Positions 1 to 9,604 of a stretch of 64,000 nucleotides of DNA are shown here, in pieces (the stretch's first letter is position 1; every line of letters begins with the position of its first letter). The position numbers were made by a program, and so were the translations under genes. The notes under the pieces were generated by a model. That model did no database searches. It had not been told where the DNA came from and saw only the letters and a list, made by a program, of their open reading frames with translations. Origin of the DNA: Roseiarcus fermentans (lineage in GTDB: Bacteria > Pseudomonadota > Alphaproteobacteria > Rhizobiales > Beijerinckiaceae); the NCBI RefSeq assembly GCF_003315135.1, contig NZ_QNRK01000015.1:1-64000 (forward strand), read 5' to 3'.

Positions 1-34
1 GGGCGACCTCTCTGAATAGGGTCAAGTCGTTCTC

Positions 35-50
35 GCAAAACAACTTTTGC
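35..50. other. Short perfect inverted repeat
   Basis: GCAAAA (35-40) and TTTTGC (45-50) form a perfect 6-bp inverted repeat around a CAAC loop. It lies about 120 bases upstream of the ABC transporter genes in an otherwise gene-free leader (1-171). It could be an operator or a weak hairpin ending an upstream gene; nothing identifies a binding protein. Confidence 0.25.
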
Positions 51-171
51 CTGATTCGGACGCCCGATGCACCCATCCTGTGTGAGAAATCCGGGTTAAG
101 AACCATCGCGGCGGCGTCGCGGGGACTCCGCAGGGGCGATTCGCGCCGCCGTCGGGGAGACTGGGTCCCGC

Positions 172-1095
172 ATGCCGATCATCGACTGCGTCGCCGTCAC
201 CAAGCGTTACGCCAATGGCCAACTCGCCCTCGACGCCGTCGATCTCGCTATCGACAAGGGCGAGATTTTCGCGCTGCTCGGCCCCAACGGCGCCGGCAAG
301 ACGACGCTGATCGGCGTCATCTGCGGCACGGTGTCGATGACCTCGGGCGCGGTCCGGGTCGCCGGCGCCGACATCCAGCGCGACTTCCGCGCCGCGCGCT
401 ACCGGATCGGCCTCGTGCCGCAGGAGATCGCGCTCGACATTTTCGCGACCGTCAGGGGCACGGTGTCGTTCAGCCGCCGGCTGTTCGGCCGCCCGCCCGA
501 TCCGGCCTTCCTCGAACGCCTGCTGCGCGACCTGAGCCTGTGGGAGAAGCGGGACAGCCGGATCATCGAATTGTCCGGCGGCATGAAGCGGCGGGTGATG
601 ATCGCCAAGGCGCTCGCGCACGAGCCCGAGGTGCTGTTTCTCGACGAACCGACCGCGGGCGTCGACGTCAATCTGCGCCGCGACATGTGGGCGCTGGTGC
701 GGCGGCTGCGCGAGGGCGGCGTGACCGTGATCCTGACGACGCACTATATCGAGGAGGCCGAGGAAATGGCCGACCGCGTCGGCGTGATCGACAACGGCCG
801 GATCCTCTTGATCGAGGACAAGGCGCAGCTGATGCGCAAGCTCGGCAAGCGCAGGCTCGCCCTCGTGCTGCATCGTCCCCTGCGCGCTCTGCCGGCCTCG
901 CTCGCCGGCTGGCCGATCGCCCTCGAGGACGGCGGCCGGCGGCTGGTCTACAGCTTCGACGCCTCCGCCGACGACACCGGGCTGTCGACCCTGCTGCGCC
1001 GACTCGCCGAGGCCGGCGTCGATTTCGCCGACCTCGAGACGACGGCGTCGAGCCTCGAGGACATCTTCGTCGACCTCGTCGGAGGCGCGGCATGA
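172..1095 (+). CDS. ABC-2 type transporter ATP-binding protein (YadG-like)
   Basis: A 307-residue ATPase subunit of an ABC-2 exporter. Visible motifs are Walker [10 protein letters not shown] at residues 37-45, the signature LSGGMKRR, Walker B VLFLDEP and the switch histidine in TTHYIEEAE. The C-terminal third carries the regulatory extension usual in YadG/NodI-type ATPases. It overlaps the following permease gene by four bases (ATGA), so the two should be translationally coupled and form one exporter. The substrate cannot be read from the sequence; YadG/YadH itself is poorly characterised. Start chosen at the first ATG giving a complete N-terminal beta-strand; the ribosome site is weak. Confidence 0.9.
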   Translation: MPIIDCVAVTKRYANGQLALDAVDLAIDKGEIFALLGPNGAGKTTLIGVICGTVSMTSGAVRVAGADIQRDFRAARYRIGLVPQEIALDIFATVRGTVSFSRRLFGRPPDPAFLERLLRDLSLWEKRDSRIIELSGGMKRRVMIAKALAHEPEVLFLDEPTAGVDVNLRRDMWALVRRLREGGVTVILTTHYIEEAEEMADRVGVIDNGRILLIEDKAQLMRKLGKRRLALVLHRPLRALPASLAGWPIALEDGGRRLVYSFDASADDTGLSTLLRRLAEAGVDFADLETTASSLEDIFVDLVGGAA

Positions 1096-1859
1096 GACTC
1101 AATCCCCGCGGCGTATGGGCGCTCTACCGCTACGAGCTGTCGCGAACGGTGCGCACGATCTGGCAGAGCGTGGCGACGCCGGTCATCACCACGGCGCTCT
1201 ATTTCATCGTGTTCGGCGGCGCGATCGGCTCACGCATCCACGAGGTCGACGGGGTCAGCTACGGCGCCTTCATCGTCCCCGGCCTGATCATGCTGTCGCT
1301 CTTGACCCAGAGCGTCTCCAACGCCTCGATCGGCATTTTCTTTCCCAAATTCTCCGGCACGATCTTCGAGATCCTGTCGGCGCCGCTGTCGGCGCTCGAG
1401 GCGGTGACCGCCTACGTCGGCGCCGCGGCGACCAAGTCGGTGGTCATTGGCCTGATCATCCTGGCGACCGCGACCCTGTTCGTCGAGGTGCGGATCGACC
1501 ATCCGCTCTCGATGATCGCCTTCCTCATCCTCACCTCGATCGCCTTCAGCCTGTTCGGCTTCATCATCGGCGTCTGGGCGAAGAATTTCGAGCAGCTCGC
1601 GATCATCCCCTCGCTGATCGTGACCCCGCTGACCTTCCTCGGCGGCGCCTTCTATTCGATCGACATGCTGCCGCCGTTCTGGCGCACGGCGAGCCTGTTC
1701 AATCCCGTCGTGTATCTGGTCAGCGGCTTCCGCTGGAGCTTCGTGGGCCGCGGCGATGTCGGCGTCGCGACCAGCCTCGGCTTCACCGCGCTCTTCATCG
1801 TCGCTTGCCTTGCGATCCTGGTCTGGATCTTCCGCACCGGCTGGCGGCTGAAGCCGTAG
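1092..1859 (+). CDS. ABC-2 type transporter permease (YadH-like)
   Basis: A 255-residue integral membrane permease with about six hydrophobic segments, typical of the ABC2_membrane family. It begins with a short amphipathic N-terminus ([15 protein letters not shown]) followed by the first membrane span. The conserved stretch near residues 165-185 ([16 protein letters not shown]) is characteristic of YadH/NodJ-like permeases. The start ATG at 1092 overlaps the ATPase stop codon, indicating translational coupling. It should sit in the inner membrane and export an unidentified lipid, polysaccharide or small molecule together with the upstream ATPase. Confidence 0.9.
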   Translation: MRLNPRGVWALYRYELSRTVRTIWQSVATPVITTALYFIVFGGAIGSRIHEVDGVSYGAFIVPGLIMLSLLTQSVSNASIGIFFPKFSGTIFEILSAPLSALEAVTAYVGAAATKSVVIGLIILATATLFVEVRIDHPLSMIAFLILTSIAFSLFGFIIGVWAKNFEQLAIIPSLIVTPLTFLGGAFYSIDMLPPFWRTASLFNPVVYLVSGFRWSFVGRGDVGVATSLGFTALFIVACLAILVWIFRTGWRLKP

Positions 1860-1947
1860 CCCGCGCGGGCGCGCGCCTCGGGAGCGCGCATTGACGCCGG
1901 AGGGGGCGGCCGCCATGGTCGGCCGATTCGAACGACGGGAGCGGGCT

Positions 1948-2700
1948 ATGGGTATGGGAACAGTCGTCGTCACGGGGGGCTCGCGCGGCATCGGCGCCGC
2001 GGTCTGTCGCCGGCTCGCGGCCGAGGGCTATGCCGTGGCGGTCAATTACGCTTCCGACTCCGCCGCGGCCGCGGCGACAGTCGCCGCCGTCGAGGCGGCC
2101 GGCGGCGCGGCGCGGGCGTTCAAGGCCGATGTCGCCGACGCGGGCGCGCTGGCGCAGATGTTCGACGCGGCGACCGAAGCGCTCGGGCCGCTGGCCGGCC
2201 TCGTCAACAACGCCGGAAGCACGGGCCGCTTCGCGCCGGTCGCCGAGCAGGACCCGGCGGACCTGGCGCGGCTCTTCGCCGTCAACGTGACCGGCACGAT
2301 TCTCTGCTGCCGCGAAGCGGTCCTCAGGCTGTCGACGCGGCGCGGCGGCAAGGGCGGCGCGATCGTCAACCTGTCGTCGATCGCGGCCCGGCTCGGCGGT
2401 CTTTCCGGCCTCGCGCCCTACGCGGCGAGCAAGGGCGCGGTCGAAAGCTTCACCCGGGGACTGGCGACCGAGGTCGGACCGGAGGGCGTGCGCGTGAACG
2501 CCGTCGCCCCCGGCATGATCGAGACCGACATGACCGACGGATTCCTGTCGCAGCCAGGCGCCCGCGAGCGGGTCGTCGCCGGGACGCCGCTCGGCCGGCT
2601 CGGCGCCCCGGACGATATCGCCGAGGCCGTCGCCTGGCTGATGTCGCCGGCCGCGGCCTTCGTCACCGGCACCGTCGTGACCGTGTCCGGCGGACGATAA
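1948..2700 (+). CDS. SDR family oxidoreductase
   Basis: A short-chain dehydrogenase/reductase of about 250 residues. It has the Rossmann motif TGGSRGIG near the N-terminus, the NNAG motif, and the catalytic Ser, YxxxK set in NLSS and PYAASK. The C-terminal VTVSGGR resembles the usual SDR ending. It is close to 3-oxoacyl-ACP reductase-like and glucose dehydrogenase-like SDRs, but the substrate is unknown. A TTG at 1891 would extend the protein; ATG 1948 is preferred because it places the Rossmann motif at the normal position and has GGGAGC upstream. The stop lies 9 bases before the FUSC gene, suggesting cotranscription. Confidence 0.85.
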   Translation: MGMGTVVVTGGSRGIGAAVCRRLAAEGYAVAVNYASDSAAAAATVAAVEAAGGAARAFKADVADAGALAQMFDAATEALGPLAGLVNNAGSTGRFAPVAEQDPADLARLFAVNVTGTILCCREAVLRLSTRRGGKGGAIVNLSSIAARLGGLSGLAPYAASKGAVESFTRGLATEVGPEGVRVNAVAPGMIETDMTDGFLSQPGARERVVAGTPLGRLGAPDDIAEAVAWLMSPAAAFVTGTVVTVSGGR

Positions 2701-2709
2701 CGCGCCGGC

Positions 2710-3813
2710 ATGGGCGCCTTCGCCTCGCTCGCCCGCAAGCTCGCGGCCCTCGCGCCGCAGTTGCGCTACAGCCTTCGCGTCAGCGTCGCCGGGGTCGTCG
2801 CGTTCGCCATCGCCCGCAGCCTCGACCTGCCGTTCCATGGGCTGTGGGCGGTGCTGACCGCGATCGTGGTCAGCCAGGTCAGCGTCGGCGGCTCGTTGCG
2901 CGCCTCGATCGAATACAACATCGGCACCCTCGGCGGCGCGGTCTGGGCGGCGGCGGTCGGGCTCGCCTTCCCTCACGTCACGCCAGTGGCGCAGGCGATC
3001 GTGCTCGTCGTGTCGGTCGCGCCGATGGCGATGGCCGCAGCCGTCAGCCCGAGCTTTCGCGTCGCGCCGTTCTCGGCGGTGCTCGTGTTGCTGATCGGCG
3101 GCCAGCTCGGCGAAACGCCGCTCGTCTCCGCCGTCACGCGCATCCTCGAAGTGGCGATCGGCGGCGCCGTCGCGGTCGCCGTCTCGCTGGCCGTGTTCCC
3201 GGAGCGCGCCCGCCGCCAGGGGCTGAAGGCCGCGAGCGGCATCCTGAACCAGATGGCGGATCTGCTGCCGAAGCTTCTCGTGCGGGTGTCGCGAGACGGC
3301 GACGCCGTGCAGATCGCGCTCGCGCAGAACCGCCTCGGCGATGCGGTGTCGGTCTTTCGCGGGCTCGCCGAGGACGCCAGGCGTGAACGCATGGTGTCGC
3401 TGGGACCCCACCCCGACCCGGCGGCGCTGGCGCGCGCGCTGCTCAGGACCCGGCACGACTTCGTCATGATCGCCCGCGCGACCGGCGCGCGCTTTCCCGA
3501 GCCGATCGCCAGTCGGCTGGCGCCGCCGTTGACCCGGTTCGCGGACGAAGCGACGGCCTATCTGCGCAATTGCGCCGCCGCGCTCGCGAGCCGGACCCCC
3601 GCGCCCTCGATTGCGCCGATCGAGGCCGCCCACGCCGCTTACGCCGCCCAGGTCGCCGCCGTTCGCCGCGAAGGCCTGTCGATCGCCTTGCAGACCGCCG
3701 ACGTCGAGCGGGTGTTCGCGCTCGGCTTCGGCCTCGAACAGCTATGCCGCGACCTGGTCGACCTCGAACCGCGCATCGAGGACCTGGTCGGGCGCGGCGC
3801 GGCCCGACCCTGA
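2710..3813 (+). CDS. FUSC family membrane protein
   Basis: A 367-residue protein with a hydrophobic N-terminal half (about six membrane segments within residues 20-165) and a soluble, helical C-terminal half. The pattern and the phrase GLWAVLTAIVV are typical of the FUSC / aromatic-acid-exporter-like family (YccS, AaeB, ArAE), which are inner-membrane proteins proposed to export aromatic or fusaric acids. It follows the SDR gene after 9 bases. The export role is known only for some family members; here it is inferred. Confidence 0.75.
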   Translation: MGAFASLARKLAALAPQLRYSLRVSVAGVVAFAIARSLDLPFHGLWAVLTAIVVSQVSVGGSLRASIEYNIGTLGGAVWAAAVGLAFPHVTPVAQAIVLVVSVAPMAMAAAVSPSFRVAPFSAVLVLLIGGQLGETPLVSAVTRILEVAIGGAVAVAVSLAVFPERARRQGLKAASGILNQMADLLPKLLVRVSRDGDAVQIALAQNRLGDAVSVFRGLAEDARRERMVSLGPHPDPAALARALLRTRHDFVMIARATGARFPEPIASRLAPPLTRFADEATAYLRNCAAALASRTPAPSIAPIEAAHAAYAAQVAAVRREGLSIALQTADVERVFALGFGLEQLCRDLVDLEPRIEDLVGRGAARP

Positions 3814-3832
3814 GGCGCCCGGGCGGCTTCGC

Positions 3833-4195
3833 CTATTGGCCGGGGCGGGCGGATTCCGCCCAGTCGAACGCCGCAAGCCGGTCGCCCGCCGCGAACAGGC
3901 GGATCGGCACGGCGGACTGGGCGACGCCGAGCGTCGCCTCGGCCGACTGGCCGGGACCGGTCACCAGGGCGATCCGGACGATGGTCCTGTGCGCCGCGGC
4001 GACGTTCGCCAGTCCGCGCTCCAGTTCGGCCATGTAGCCGTCGAAGTCGTCGCCGATCACCACGACCAGCCCGGTCGGGGCGCTGATCGCGCCGAGCGCC
4101 GCGTCGACCGCCTGTTCGACGTCGCGCGCCATGACTGTGCCGCTCGCCGCGAGCGCGAGCGCGTCAGCCGGCGCGTCCTGAATCCGTTCCAGCAT
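3833..4195 (-). CDS. SpoIIAA/STAS-like protein
   Basis: A 120-residue soluble protein with alternating beta-strands and helices, including TGLVVVIGDDFDGYMAELERG. This pattern fits the SpoIIAA-like (DUF3478, STAS-fold) family, whose members may bind lipids or act in signalling. Longer upstream reading is possible to 4315, but ATG 4195 is preceded by a strong GGGGAGAGAG site. It is convergent with the FUSC gene. No partner kinase or phosphatase is adjacent. The fold is fairly likely, the function unknown. Confidence 0.6.
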   Translation of the reverse strand: MLERIQDAPADALALAASGTVMARDVEQAVDAALGAISAPTGLVVVIGDDFDGYMAELERGLANVAAAHRTIVRIALVTGPGQSAEATLGVAQSAVPIRLFAAGDRLAAFDWAESARPGQ

Positions 4196-4239
4196 GCTCT
4201 CTCCCCATCGCGAAGTCGGGGGACTCGATAGCAGGTCCG

Positions 4240-4266
4240 AACGGGGCTTCCTAGCGACGGGATTCC
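4240..4266 (-). promoter_or_regulatory. Weak EcfG-like promoter candidate
   Basis: On the minus strand, GGAAT (4266-4262) and CGTT (4243-4240) are separated by 18 bases, about 45 bases upstream of the SpoIIAA-like start. EcfG promoters use GGAAC with 16-17 spacing, so this deviates in one -35 base and in spacing. Confidence 0.2.
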
Positions 4267-4369
4267 GCCGCACGCCGGCGGTCGGGCCGGCGCGCGTCCT
4301 TGTCCCTTTGGTCAATTTGGCCGCGGCGCCCTTCCGTTTGATATCGAAGGGATCCTGACTTTGGCGTCG

Positions 4370-4867
4370 TTACGGGTTGTCTTTTCCCTTTTTCTTCAGG
4401 AAGGCGACAAGAGCGTAATCGGGCTGGGCGCCGGGGACCCCTGCGATCTGTACATAGACCAAGGTATCGCCCGCAAGGCGAATGTCGATATCATCGACCT
4501 TCTTTTCATCAATCGGATTCAGCATCGTCAGCCTTGCGCCGACCACCCGTCCCACTTTGGTTCCAGTTTTGATTACAGTTGCAACGCCATTTTGAAAGAT
4601 TAGATCACCGTTCGCTGCGAGAGAGAATGTGTCGACCTCGGTGAACTTTTGTGGGCCCAATCCATCGCAAGTCATCGAGGCTTCCCGAACGACGAAGACT
4701 TGGCTATTTCCGCTGAACTTCATCATAACATCGGAGCAATTCACAAACGAATTACCCATCTGAAAAACGCCTTTGCCAAACCAGGTCCCGTCGATGAAAT
4801 CTGCGCTTTCCGCGTGGCCTGGAAGACTGATGAAAAAGCTTAAAAGGGTGAGAACAATCCGAATCAT
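4370..4867 (-). CDS. Hypothetical exported protein, low GC
   Basis: A 165-residue protein I do not recognise. ATG 4867 is chosen because AGGAGC precedes it and because it opens a clear signal peptide (MIRIVLTLLSFFISLPGHA). The mature part is beta-rich with two cysteines (NCSD and MTCDG) that could form a disulfide, and has ADFIDGTWFGKG near its start. It ends with a lysine-rich tail. Its base composition is close to 50% GC, clearly lower than both neighbours, and A/T-ending codons are common, suggesting recent transfer. A TATATT-like element lies about 45 bases upstream. It is flanked by gene-free stretches of about 170 and 220 bases. Confidence 0.65.
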   Translation of the reverse strand: MIRIVLTLLSFFISLPGHAESADFIDGTWFGKGVFQMGNSFVNCSDVMMKFSGNSQVFVVREASMTCDGLGPQKFTEVDTFSLAANGDLIFQNGVATVIKTGTKVGRVVGARLTMLNPIDEKKVDDIDIRLAGDTLVYVQIAGVPGAQPDYALVAFLKKKGKDNP

Positions 4868-5085
4868 GCTCTGCTCCTTTTTTGGCAGGGTAATTCGAAT
4901 CAGAACAATATAAAGCCCTACGCTCCTGCACGGCAGCCGCCGCGGGCTCGGCGGCTGCATCCCTTGCCTGGTCCCTTCGCTCCTCGCGCCCGAGACTTCG
5001 ACGGCCTCAAACTGGCGTCACCGACGCCGTTCCGGGGCCGTCCACCCTCGCAATTCGGCGGCGATCCGATTGGAACTCGCGCCGC

Positions 5086-5982
5086 CTAGCCCGCCGCGCC
5101 CTCGATGGCCGCGCCCCACGAGCCCCAAATGTAGATGCAGCTGAACAGGAACAGCCAGACGACGTCGACGAAGTGCCAGTACCAGGCGGCGAACTGGAAG
5201 CCGAGATGGTGGCGCGGGGTGAACTGCCCGGCGAAGGCGCGGAACAGACAGACGGTCAGGAAAATCACGCCGATGATAACGTGGGCTCCGTGGAAGCCGG
5301 TGGCCATGAAGAAGGTCGCGCCGTAGATCGAATTGCGGAACGAGAACGGCGCGTGGATGTACTCCCAGGCCTGCCCGCCGACGAACAGGAAGCCGAGCAG
5401 GATCGCCACCAGCAGGAAGCCTTTGAAGCCTTCCCGGTTGCGCTCGCGCAGTTCGTCGTGGGCGACGTTGACGGCGAAGCTCGACGCCACCAGCACGAAC
5501 GTGTTCATCAGCGGCAGCCTCAGCGGATCGATGACCTCGGTCCCCTTGGGCGGCCAGAGCCCGCCGGTGAAGTCGAGCCGGCCGTAGACCTGCGGATCGT
5601 GCGCGCCGAGCGACGAGGCGAAGAACGCCCAGAACCAGGCGACGAAGAACATCACCTCCGAGGCGATGAACAGGACCATTCCGATCGTCAGTCCATTGCG
5701 CACGATCGCGTTGTGGTGGCCGGACTGGGCCTCGACGATAACGTCGCGCCACCAGCCGGCCATCGTGAACAAGATCCCGGCGCCGCCGACCGCCAGGACG
5801 AGGGGACCGGCCCGCGCCAGGTCCTTCATCGTCAGGATCAGCCCGACCGCGGTGAGGAGCGCGAAGATCGACCCCACGATCGGCCACGGGCTCGGATCGA
5901 CCAGATGGAAACCGGGCCGTTCCGCGGCCGGCGTCTCCTCGTCGATCAGCGCGGCGTGCGTGGCGATGGGCGCGTCCGTCAT
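5086..5982 (-). CDS. ctaE: Cytochrome c oxidase subunit III
   Basis: A 298-residue membrane protein, subunit III of an aa3-type cytochrome c oxidase. It shows the seven-helix pattern of the family and conserved phrases such as EVMFFVAWFWAFF, MATGFHGAHVI and WYWHFVDVVWLFLF. It stabilises the catalytic core in the inner membrane and supports proton uptake. It is the last gene of the operon ctaC-ctaD-ctaG-ctaE read on the minus strand, starting 16 bases after ctaG. Confidence 0.97.
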   Translation of the reverse strand: MTDAPIATHAALIDEETPAAERPGFHLVDPSPWPIVGSIFALLTAVGLILTMKDLARAGPLVLAVGGAGILFTMAGWWRDVIVEAQSGHHNAIVRNGLTIGMVLFIASEVMFFVAWFWAFFASSLGAHDPQVYGRLDFTGGLWPPKGTEVIDPLRLPLMNTFVLVASSFAVNVAHDELRERNREGFKGFLLVAILLGFLFVGGQAWEYIHAPFSFRNSIYGATFFMATGFHGAHVIIGVIFLTVCLFRAFAGQFTPRHHLGFQFAAWYWHFVDVVWLFLFSCIYIWGSWGAAIEGAAG

Positions 5983-5998
5983 AGGCTTCTCCTCGAGG

Positions 5999-6616
5999 TC
6001 ATCCGGCGGGGCCGGCGCGGCGCGGCGCGTCGGCGGCGTTTCGCGCCGCCGGGGCGGCGTACAAAGTGTAGGATAGCGTGATCGATTGGATCTCGGCCAT
6101 CGACGGGTCCGTCTCGAGCTTCGAATCGAGGAAGAACACGACCGGCCACTCCGCCGTCTCGTGCGGCCCGAGCCGCTGCTCGCTGAAGCAGAAGCATTGG
6201 ACCTTGTCGAACCATGCGCCCGAGACTTCGGGCGTCACGTTGAACACCGCGGTCGCCGCGATCTCCCGGTCGGACAGGTTCTCCGCGCGAAAGAACACGG
6301 TGGCGGCCTTGCCGACGCGCAGGTGGACGGACTCGGTCTCGGGCTCGAATCGCCACGGCAGGCCCGGCGCCACGTTGGCGTCGAAGGCGACCCGCAGCGT
6401 CCGCCGTCCCACGGTCCCGTCGTCGGCCGCCACCCGCTGCGGCGTGCCCTCGTAACCGGTGGCGCGGCAGAACAACGTATAGAAAGGCACCGCCGCGTAG
6501 GAGAGCGCGAGCATGGCGACGGCGAGCGAAAGCGCGCCGATCGCGTAGCGCCTGTTCAGCCGCGCCGCGCGGGCGCGCGCCTGAGCTTGCGTCGCGGGCG
6601 CGGGGGCGTCGCTCAA
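5999..6616 (-). CDS. ctaG: Cytochrome c oxidase assembly protein CtaG/Cox11
   Basis: A 205-residue copper chaperone that delivers copper to the CuB site of subunit I. One N-terminal membrane helix (about residues 20-42) is followed by a periplasmic immunoglobulin-like domain carrying the copper-binding CFCF motif in VQCFCFSEQ, plus the single Cys in [12 protein letters not shown]. The start is a TTG at 6616 that overlaps the ctaD stop (TTGA), so translation is probably coupled. The usual neighbour ctaB (haem O synthase) is absent between ctaD and ctaG. Confidence 0.92.
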   Translation of the reverse strand: MSDAPAPATQAQARARAARLNRRYAIGALSLAVAMLALSYAAVPFYTLFCRATGYEGTPQRVAADDGTVGRRTLRVAFDANVAPGLPWRFEPETESVHLRVGKAATVFFRAENLSDREIAATAVFNVTPEVSGAWFDKVQCFCFSEQRLGPHETAEWPVVFFLDSKLETDPSMAEIQSITLSYTLYAAPAARNAADAPRRAGPAG

Positions 6617-8328
6617 TGGCCGCCCCGGCCGACCGCGGCAGGCTCCGCGTGCGCCTCGTAGCCGGGAATGCGCGGCGGCGTCTCGAACGTGTGGAACGGC
6701 GGCGGCGAGGGCAGCGTCCATTCCAGCGTCGTGGCGCCGACCCCCCACGGGTTGGCGCCGGCCAGCCGCTTGGCCTTGAACGCCTCGTAGACGACGTAGA
6801 GGAACACGATGGTCGCGCCGCCGGACAGGTACGCGCCGAGCGACGACACGAAATTCCAGGTGGCGTAGGCGTCGGTGTAGTCGACCAGGCGGCGCGGCAT
6901 GCCGGCGAAGCCGAGGAAGTGCTGCGGGAAGAAGGTGAGGTTGATGCCGGCGAACATCAGCCAGAAATGCCATTTCGCCAGCCGCTCGTCGTACATGTAG
7001 CCGGTCATCTTCGGGAACCAGTAATAGAATCCGGCAAAGATCGAGAACACCGCGCCGAGCGACATCGTGTAGTGGAAGTGGGCGACGACGTAATAGGTGT
7101 CGTGCAGGTAGCGGTCGACGGAGGCGTTGGCCAGCACCACGCCGGTGACGCCGCCGACGGTGAAGACGAAGATGAATCCGATCGCCCACAGCATCGGCGT
7201 CCTGAGCGACAGCGAGCCGCCCCACATGGTCGCGATCCACGAGAAGATCTTCACGCCCGTCGGCACCGCGATCACCATGGTGGCGAACACGAAATAGCGC
7301 TGGGCGCCGAGCGACAGCCCGGTGGTGAACATGTGATGGGCCCACACGATGAACCCGAGCAGGCCGATCGCGGCCATCGCGTAGACCATGCCGGCGTAGC
7401 CGAACACCGGCTTGCGGGCGAAGGTCGAAACCACCTGGCTGATGATGCCGAAGCCGGGGATGATCAGGATGTACACTTCGGGGTGACCGAAGAACCAGAA
7501 CAGGTGCTGGTAGAGAATCGGGTCGCCGCCGCCGGCCGGATCGAAGAACGTGGTGTGGAAGTTGCGGTCGGTGAGCAGCATGGTCAGCGCGCCGGCGAGC
7601 ACCGGCAGCGACAGCAGCAGCAGGAACGCCGTCACCAGCACCGACCACGGAAACAGCGGCATGCGCATCATCGTCATGCCGGGCGCGCGCATGTTGAAGA
7701 TGGTGGCGATGAAGTTGATCGACCCGAGGATCGACGACACGCCCGCCAGGTGCATCGCCAGGATGACGAAATCCATCGCCGGGCCGGGCGCGCCGACGTT
7801 CGACGACATCGGCGGATAGAGCACCCAGCCGCCGCCGAAGCCGTGCATGCCCGGCGACCCCTCGACCCACAGCGAGGTGAACAGGAGGCAGAACGACGCC
7901 ACCAGCATCCAGAACGACATGTTGTTGAGGCGCGGGAACGCCATGTCGGGCGCGCCGATCATCAGCGGCACGAACCAGTTGCCGAACCCGCCCATCATCG
8001 CCGGCATCACCATGAAGAAGATCATGATGACGGCGTGGCTGGTGAAGAACACGTTGTACAGGTTCTTCGCCGCGTCCAGCGATCCGTCGCCGGTCATGAT
8101 CGCGGAGATCCACGGGAACACCTGAATCCCCGGCGTCATCAGCTCGGCGCGGATCGCAATCGACAGCAGCGTTCCGAAAACGCCGCCGCAGACCGCGAAC
8201 ACGAGGTACATCGTGCCGATGTCCTTGTGGTTGGTCGAGAACAGGTAGCGCCGCCAGCCGTGCGGAATTTCGTGTTCGTGTCCGTGATGGACGTCGGCCT
8301 CGGTGTCGGCGGAGACGTAAGACGTCAT
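6613..8328 (-). CDS. ctaD: Cytochrome c oxidase subunit I (aa3-type)
   Basis: The 571-residue catalytic subunit of an aa3-type haem-copper oxidase, reducing oxygen to water and pumping protons in the inner membrane. Haem and copper ligands are visible: [19 protein letters not shown] with the cross-linked His282, AHHMF, and [10 protein letters not shown]. The GNWFVP and MAFPRLNN segments are typical of the D-channel entrance of A-type oxidases. It follows ctaC after 34 bases and overlaps ctaG. Confidence 0.98.
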   Translation of the reverse strand: MTSYVSADTEADVHHGHEHEIPHGWRRYLFSTNHKDIGTMYLVFAVCGGVFGTLLSIAIRAELMTPGIQVFPWISAIMTGDGSLDAAKNLYNVFFTSHAVIMIFFMVMPAMMGGFGNWFVPLMIGAPDMAFPRLNNMSFWMLVASFCLLFTSLWVEGSPGMHGFGGGWVLYPPMSSNVGAPGPAMDFVILAMHLAGVSSILGSINFIATIFNMRAPGMTMMRMPLFPWSVLVTAFLLLLSLPVLAGALTMLLTDRNFHTTFFDPAGGGDPILYQHLFWFFGHPEVYILIIPGFGIISQVVSTFARKPVFGYAGMVYAMAAIGLLGFIVWAHHMFTTGLSLGAQRYFVFATMVIAVPTGVKIFSWIATMWGGSLSLRTPMLWAIGFIFVFTVGGVTGVVLANASVDRYLHDTYYVVAHFHYTMSLGAVFSIFAGFYYWFPKMTGYMYDERLAKWHFWLMFAGINLTFFPQHFLGFAGMPRRLVDYTDAYATWNFVSSLGAYLSGGATIVFLYVVYEAFKAKRLAGANPWGVGATTLEWTLPSPPPFHTFETPPRIPGYEAHAEPAAVGRGGH

Positions 8329-8362
8329 GCTTCTCTCGTCCTGTTCAGATGCGGTTTCGCGG

Positions 8363-9220
8363 TCACGGATGCGGGGCGAGCGCGGTCGCGGCGAGGGTCG
8401 CGCCGTCCGCGGACGCGTAGGTCTTCTTCGCCTGCTCGAGCCAGGCGTCGTAGGCCTTCTGGCTCACGACGTGGAACTCGATCGGCATGAACGCATGGTC
8501 GATGCCGCAGATGTTGGAGCACTGGCCGTAGAACACGCCTTCCTGCTCGGCCTTGAACCACGACTTGTTCAGCCGTCCCGGAACCGCGTCGATCTTCACG
8601 CCGAAAGACGGGATCGAGAACGAGTGGATGACGTCCTGCGACACGACGTCGAGTTCGACCACCTTGCCGACCGGGACATAGGCGGCGTTGTCGACCGACA
8701 GCAGGCGGATGTCGCCGGGCTTGAGGTCCTTGTCGTCCTTGATCAGCGAATCGAACGAGAACCCGCCGTCCGACTTCGGATAGCCGTAGTTCCAATGCCA
8801 CTGCGAGGCGGTCGCCTTGATCGTCATGTCCGGCTCGGGGATGACGAGCTGCTGCGTCAGCAGCCGGAAGGAAGGCACCGCAATGACCACCAGCACGAGC
8901 GCCGGCAGGATGGTCCAGGCGATCTCGAGCGGGCCGTTGTGCGTCGTGCGCGAGGGAATCGGATGCGCCTTGTCGTTGAAGCGGAACACGACGTAGGCGA
9001 GCAGGGCCAGCACCAGAAGCGAGATGCCGACGGTCGCCGGCAGAAGGATCGCGTTGTGCAGCCACTGGATGTCGCCGGCGATCGGCGTGTTGGCCGGCAG
9101 GAAGCCGATCTGCCCCGACTCCGGGGCGCCGAGCAGCGCCGCCCGCGACGGTTGGGTTGCGGCCGCCGCGAGCCCGACCGCAACGGCCGTCCGCAACGGA
9201 ATCGATACGCGTTCCCTCAC
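8363..9220 (-). CDS. ctaC: Cytochrome c oxidase subunit II
   Basis: A 285-residue subunit II with an N-terminal signal peptide, two membrane helices (about residues 55-80 and 97-120) and a periplasmic cupredoxin domain. The binuclear CuA ligands are present as Cys234, Cys238, His242 and Met245 in [13 protein letters not shown], with the upstream His in DVIHSF. The aromatic electron-entry stretch SQWHWNYGY is present. No C-terminal cytochrome c domain is fused, so an external cytochrome c donor is expected. First gene of the oxidase operon; ATG 9220 gives a normal signal peptide. Confidence 0.97.
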   Translation of the reverse strand: MRERVSIPLRTAVAVGLAAAATQPSRAALLGAPESGQIGFLPANTPIAGDIQWLHNAILLPATVGISLLVLALLAYVVFRFNDKAHPIPSRTTHNGPLEIAWTILPALVLVVIAVPSFRLLTQQLVIPEPDMTIKATASQWHWNYGYPKSDGGFSFDSLIKDDKDLKPGDIRLLSVDNAAYVPVGKVVELDVVSQDVIHSFSIPSFGVKIDAVPGRLNKSWFKAEQEGVFYGQCSNICGIDHAFMPIEFHVVSQKAYDAWLEQAKKTYASADGATLAATALAPHP

Positions 9221-9604
9221 TATCGATCTCCCGTCAGCCCGCCGCGTCGACGCCTGTCGCGCCGTTCGCCGCCCGAATGCCCGCCAGCCACTTCTTTTCT
9301 TGCCGCGACGTTACACCGCACCGTCCGCGATTGACAACCTCCTTCCTGGCGCCGGGCGGCGGTTCCCGGAGGTCGCGCGCGCCGGGCCGTTCCCGGTCCC
9401 TGGTGTTCGCGGGCGCGCGAGCGGCCGCGCGCGACCGTCGCTCCGCCGCGGCGAAGCGCGGCATGGCAGCCTTGCGGGAATGGCAAGTCGGACCGGTGCG
9501 TCGATTTTTCAGCTTGGCGAGGCGCCCCCGCCGGGCTCTATAACCGGGAACGACCGTCGAGCCGCGAACGTTGTTGCTGTGCGGGCGAACCGCAGGAGTG
9601 CGTC
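9221..9604. other. Intergenic region between divergent ctaC and coiled-coil gene
   Basis: This 384-base stretch separates divergent genes and holds no convincing coding sequence; the short reading frames in it are arginine-rich artefacts. The right end carries the EcfG-type promoter listed separately. A TTGACA at 9331 lacks a matching -10. The ctaC promoter must also lie here but I could not locate it. Confidence 0.5.
9547..9572 (+). promoter_or_regulatory. EcfG-type (general stress response) promoter
   Basis: GGAAC at 9547-9551 and CGTT at 9569-9572 are separated by exactly 17 bases, matching the consensus of EcfG sigma-factor promoters that control the alphaproteobacterial general stress response. 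Transcription would begin near 9580, leaving a short leader before the ATG at 9605. It is the only perfect match I found in intergenic DNA of this window. Confidence 0.65.

Noticed and set aside
6616-8490. Long plus-strand reading frame (624 residues) opposite ctaD
   Set aside because: It is antisense to an unmistakable oxidase subunit and is rich in Arg, His, Asp and Glu in a pattern typical of shadow frames in GC-rich DNA.
9331-9336. TTGACA as a -35 box for the coiled-coil gene
   Set aside because: No -10 at suitable spacing and over 250 bases from the start codon; the EcfG match is much better placed.
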